The notes under the pieces were generated by a model, which saw only the letters and a list, made by a program, of their open reading frames with translations, was not told where the DNA came from and ran no database searches. Shown in pieces: positions 62,201 to 64,000 of a stretch of 64,000 nucleotides of DNA. Within the stretch, counting starts at the first letter, position 1. Each line of letters begins with the position of its first letter. The stretch spans positions 94,607 through 158,606 of the forward strand of contig JAQGBZ010000133.1 of the NCBI GenBank assembly GCA_034687125.1. Reading direction: 5' to 3'. Made by a program: the position numbers and the translations under genes. The stretch comes from Neelides folsomi. Taxonomy: Eukaryota > Arthropoda > Collembola > Neelipleona > Neelidae.

Positions 62201-64000
62201 ACCAAAATAGGAAAAGCCCTTTATTTCTTGCTGTTTCAAATGGAAATGTTCAAATTGTTGAAATGTTGCTGAACAAATCGGCTGATGTAAATGCTGCAGA
62301 AAAGGAAAAACATTTCACGCCGTTGATCGAAGCCGTAAACAAAAATAAATTTGAAATCGTGAAAATATTATTGCAGCGTGGAGCGAGTCTTAGTATCCTT
62401 TCGAACCAAAAATCATCGGCGCTTCATTTAGCAGCCAATGGGAATTATTTAGACACTGGAAAATTGTTATTGAACCATGGAGCAAAAATCGACCAAGCTG
62501 ACGAGAAAGGAAGAACTCCTTTGCATTTGGCGGCAAACAAAGGGAATTTTGAATTTATCAAGATGCTGTTGGAATTTAATGCAAGCATCGTTTTGCTCGA
62601 TATAGATAATCACACAGCTCAAGATTTGGCCGAAATCCATGGAAATCAACAACTTTCTTATTTTTTGCAGAATTTTCGTAAAGAACCTAAAATAAATGCA
62701 ATTCTGGAAAAATCTCAAATTTCTCAAGCTACAATTATTGGAATTGTCTTGTCAACGGCTGCCGTTATATTGGTCCTTTTGTGCGTCATCATTTTTCTTA
62801 TGATAAAATATAAGAGAAAAAGTCGAGAATTGAAGAGATTTTTAAATGAGGATGAAATTAAGGAATTCATCGAAGGAGAAAAAATATATTGTTCAATTGG
62901 AAATGAAGAATCGCAAGTTTTCAAATATAACAATAATTATGAAGTGAAAAGAGACGAGCTTATTATCGGTAAAAATTTTATTTATAATTTTTCAAAAAAA
63001 TATTAACAACATATATCCTAGGCTTAAAAAATTGTATGATTGAATTAATTTACTAACAATTAATTTATTCAAAATAAATTATTTGGTGAAATTTAAAATT
63101 TATATTTTAAATTTAGGAAAAACAATTCTAGGAAGTGGAAATTTTGGAATGGTTTTAAGTGGATTTGTCAAAACAAACGAAGGAGATGTTGAAGTTGCAA
63201 TCAAAGTTGTAAAATCGGGTGTCGAACTTGTCCAAATAAAAGCTCTTTTAGATGAATTAAAAATAATGTCTACGATTGGAAAACACGAAAATATAGTTTC
63301 GCTTATTGGCGCTTGTACTGAAAAGATCGAAACAAGTTAACTCAAAAACATAAACTAGAAAAAAATACTAAAATATTATTTTCTATTAATTAAAATATAA
63401 AACTTTAAAAAATAAAAATTTTCAGATGAAGTGTACGTCGCCGTTGAATTTTGTTTGAAAGGAAATATGTTGAAAATTTTATTGTCAATGAACAAAAACT
63501 TTTGTTTCATAACGGTTAACAAGAAAACAGTTTCAAATGATTATGAGAATCTTGCAATGCAATTACAAATTATAAAACTCAAAAAATTTTAAATATTAAT
63601 TAAAATATTAATTAAAATATTTAAGATTTAAATGGTATTTTAAATTCTTTCAAAATTTTATAATTTAGCAATAAAAATCCAATCGAAGTTTTAAGTCAAT
63701 TGATGAAATGGTCTTTTGAAATTGTTAACGGAATGGAATTTCTTAGTAAAAATAAGGTAGTAAACATAAACCTATTTTGTATTTAAATCAAATTATCAAT
63801 ATTTTTAAAATATTATTAACACTTAAAATTAAATTTATTAATGAAAAAAAAGATTTTTATCTTATATATATAAATTAAATTTATACATTATTATAGATTG
63901 TCCATTGTGATCTAGCGGCAAGAAATGTTTTATTGACTTCTGCAAATAAAGCTAAAATTTGCGACTTTGGATTATCGCGACAATTATTTGAAGACGCAAC
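59210..64000 (+). CDS. trefoil/ankyrin-repeat receptor tyrosine kinase, cut by the window end and carrying one frame disruption
   Basis: ATG 59210 begins a hydrophobic leader ([19 protein letters not shown]). Three P-type trefoil domains follow at residues 24-62, 87-127 and 149-189, each with all six cysteines. Then come a polar linker, about 25 ankyrin repeats (to about 62,690), a membrane helix at 62728-62808 ([20 protein letters not shown]), a stop-transfer stretch KYKRKSR, a juxtamembrane segment and a kinase domain. Leader to juxtamembrane is one exon (59210-62968). Kinase exons are 63117-63335, 63426 to about 63483, 63669-63756 and 63897 onward. Visible kinase motifs are [27 protein letters not shown] and DFG. 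The AAR-N loop marks a tyrosine kinase. The frame shifts once at about 60215-60240. The third kinase exon's donor is uncertain: a frame to 63591 stays open without a donor. The ligand is unknown. Confidence 0.85.
60215..60240 (+). other. frame disruption inside the ankyrin region
   Basis: The upstream frame reads through MTPLLQKV and stops at 60257-60259. The downstream frame is open from before 60199 and reads [16 protein letters not shown]. Ankyrin repeats normally run TPLhhAsxxGHxxIVxLL, so the true junction is within [12 protein letters not shown]. The simplest reading is a loss of a few bases around CTTCTTCAAAAGG. No GT-AG intron fits. It may be a genuine lesion, an allele or an assembly error. 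Confidence 0.75.

Overview
This is eukaryotic, AT-rich, intron-containing DNA, best read as an arthropod nuclear genome. Four things point there: a gustatory-receptor-family chemoreceptor, a Gly/Tyr-rich secreted peptide with the tiny first exon typical of cuticle-type genes, interstitial TTAGG-like telomere motifs, and mostly 50-200 bp GT-AG introns. A springtail or other early-branching hexapod or crustacean would fit, but that is inference. No bacterial operons, CRISPR array, rRNA or confident tRNA were seen.

Layout. (1) 1-33.3 kb, plus strand: an FNDC3 gene (Drosophila orthologue miles to go). It has a long acidic/His/Pro-rich first exon, an 18,967-bp first intron, a 7-kb second intron, then a compact block of exons encoding nine fibronectin type III domains and a C-terminal membrane anchor. 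A second, phase-compatible first exon at 17.9 kb implies an alternative promoter. (2) 33.3-38.2 kb: gene-poor AT-rich DNA. (3) 38.2-38.8 kb: a four-exon Gly/Tyr-rich secreted peptide gene behind a TATA box. (4) 39.7-41.7 kb: SLC25A46, a mitochondrial outer-membrane carrier-family protein, in seven exons. (5) 42.8-43.85 kb: a foldback array of CACCATGGTG-type motifs that runs directly from a TATA box and a signal-peptide-like reading frame. (6) 44.2-45.7 kb, minus strand: a complete three-exon chemoreceptor of 383 aa. (7) 46.4 kb: an isolated last exon of a tyrosine kinase, followed by repeat-derived DNA. (8) 48.5-52.0 kb: an SLC28/CNT-type transporter of 610 aa in ten exons, with two substrate-site residues changed and two repeat insertions in its introns. 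(9) 52-59 kb: repeat-rich DNA with several terminal-inverted-repeat elements, a small membrane-protein gene, an unrecognised three-exon gene and an orphan FN3-type exon on the minus strand. (10) 59.2 kb to the window end: a receptor-type tyrosine kinase with signal peptide, three P-type trefoil domains, about 25 ankyrin repeats, a transmembrane helix and a kinase domain cut off by the window edge.

The most unusual item is the last: by topology the ankyrin stack would be extracellular. It carries one frame disruption in the ankyrin region and a non-RD (HCD) catalytic loop. The orphan kinase exon at 46.4 kb suggests a local family with a decayed or rearranged member. The other genes are not obviously functionally linked.
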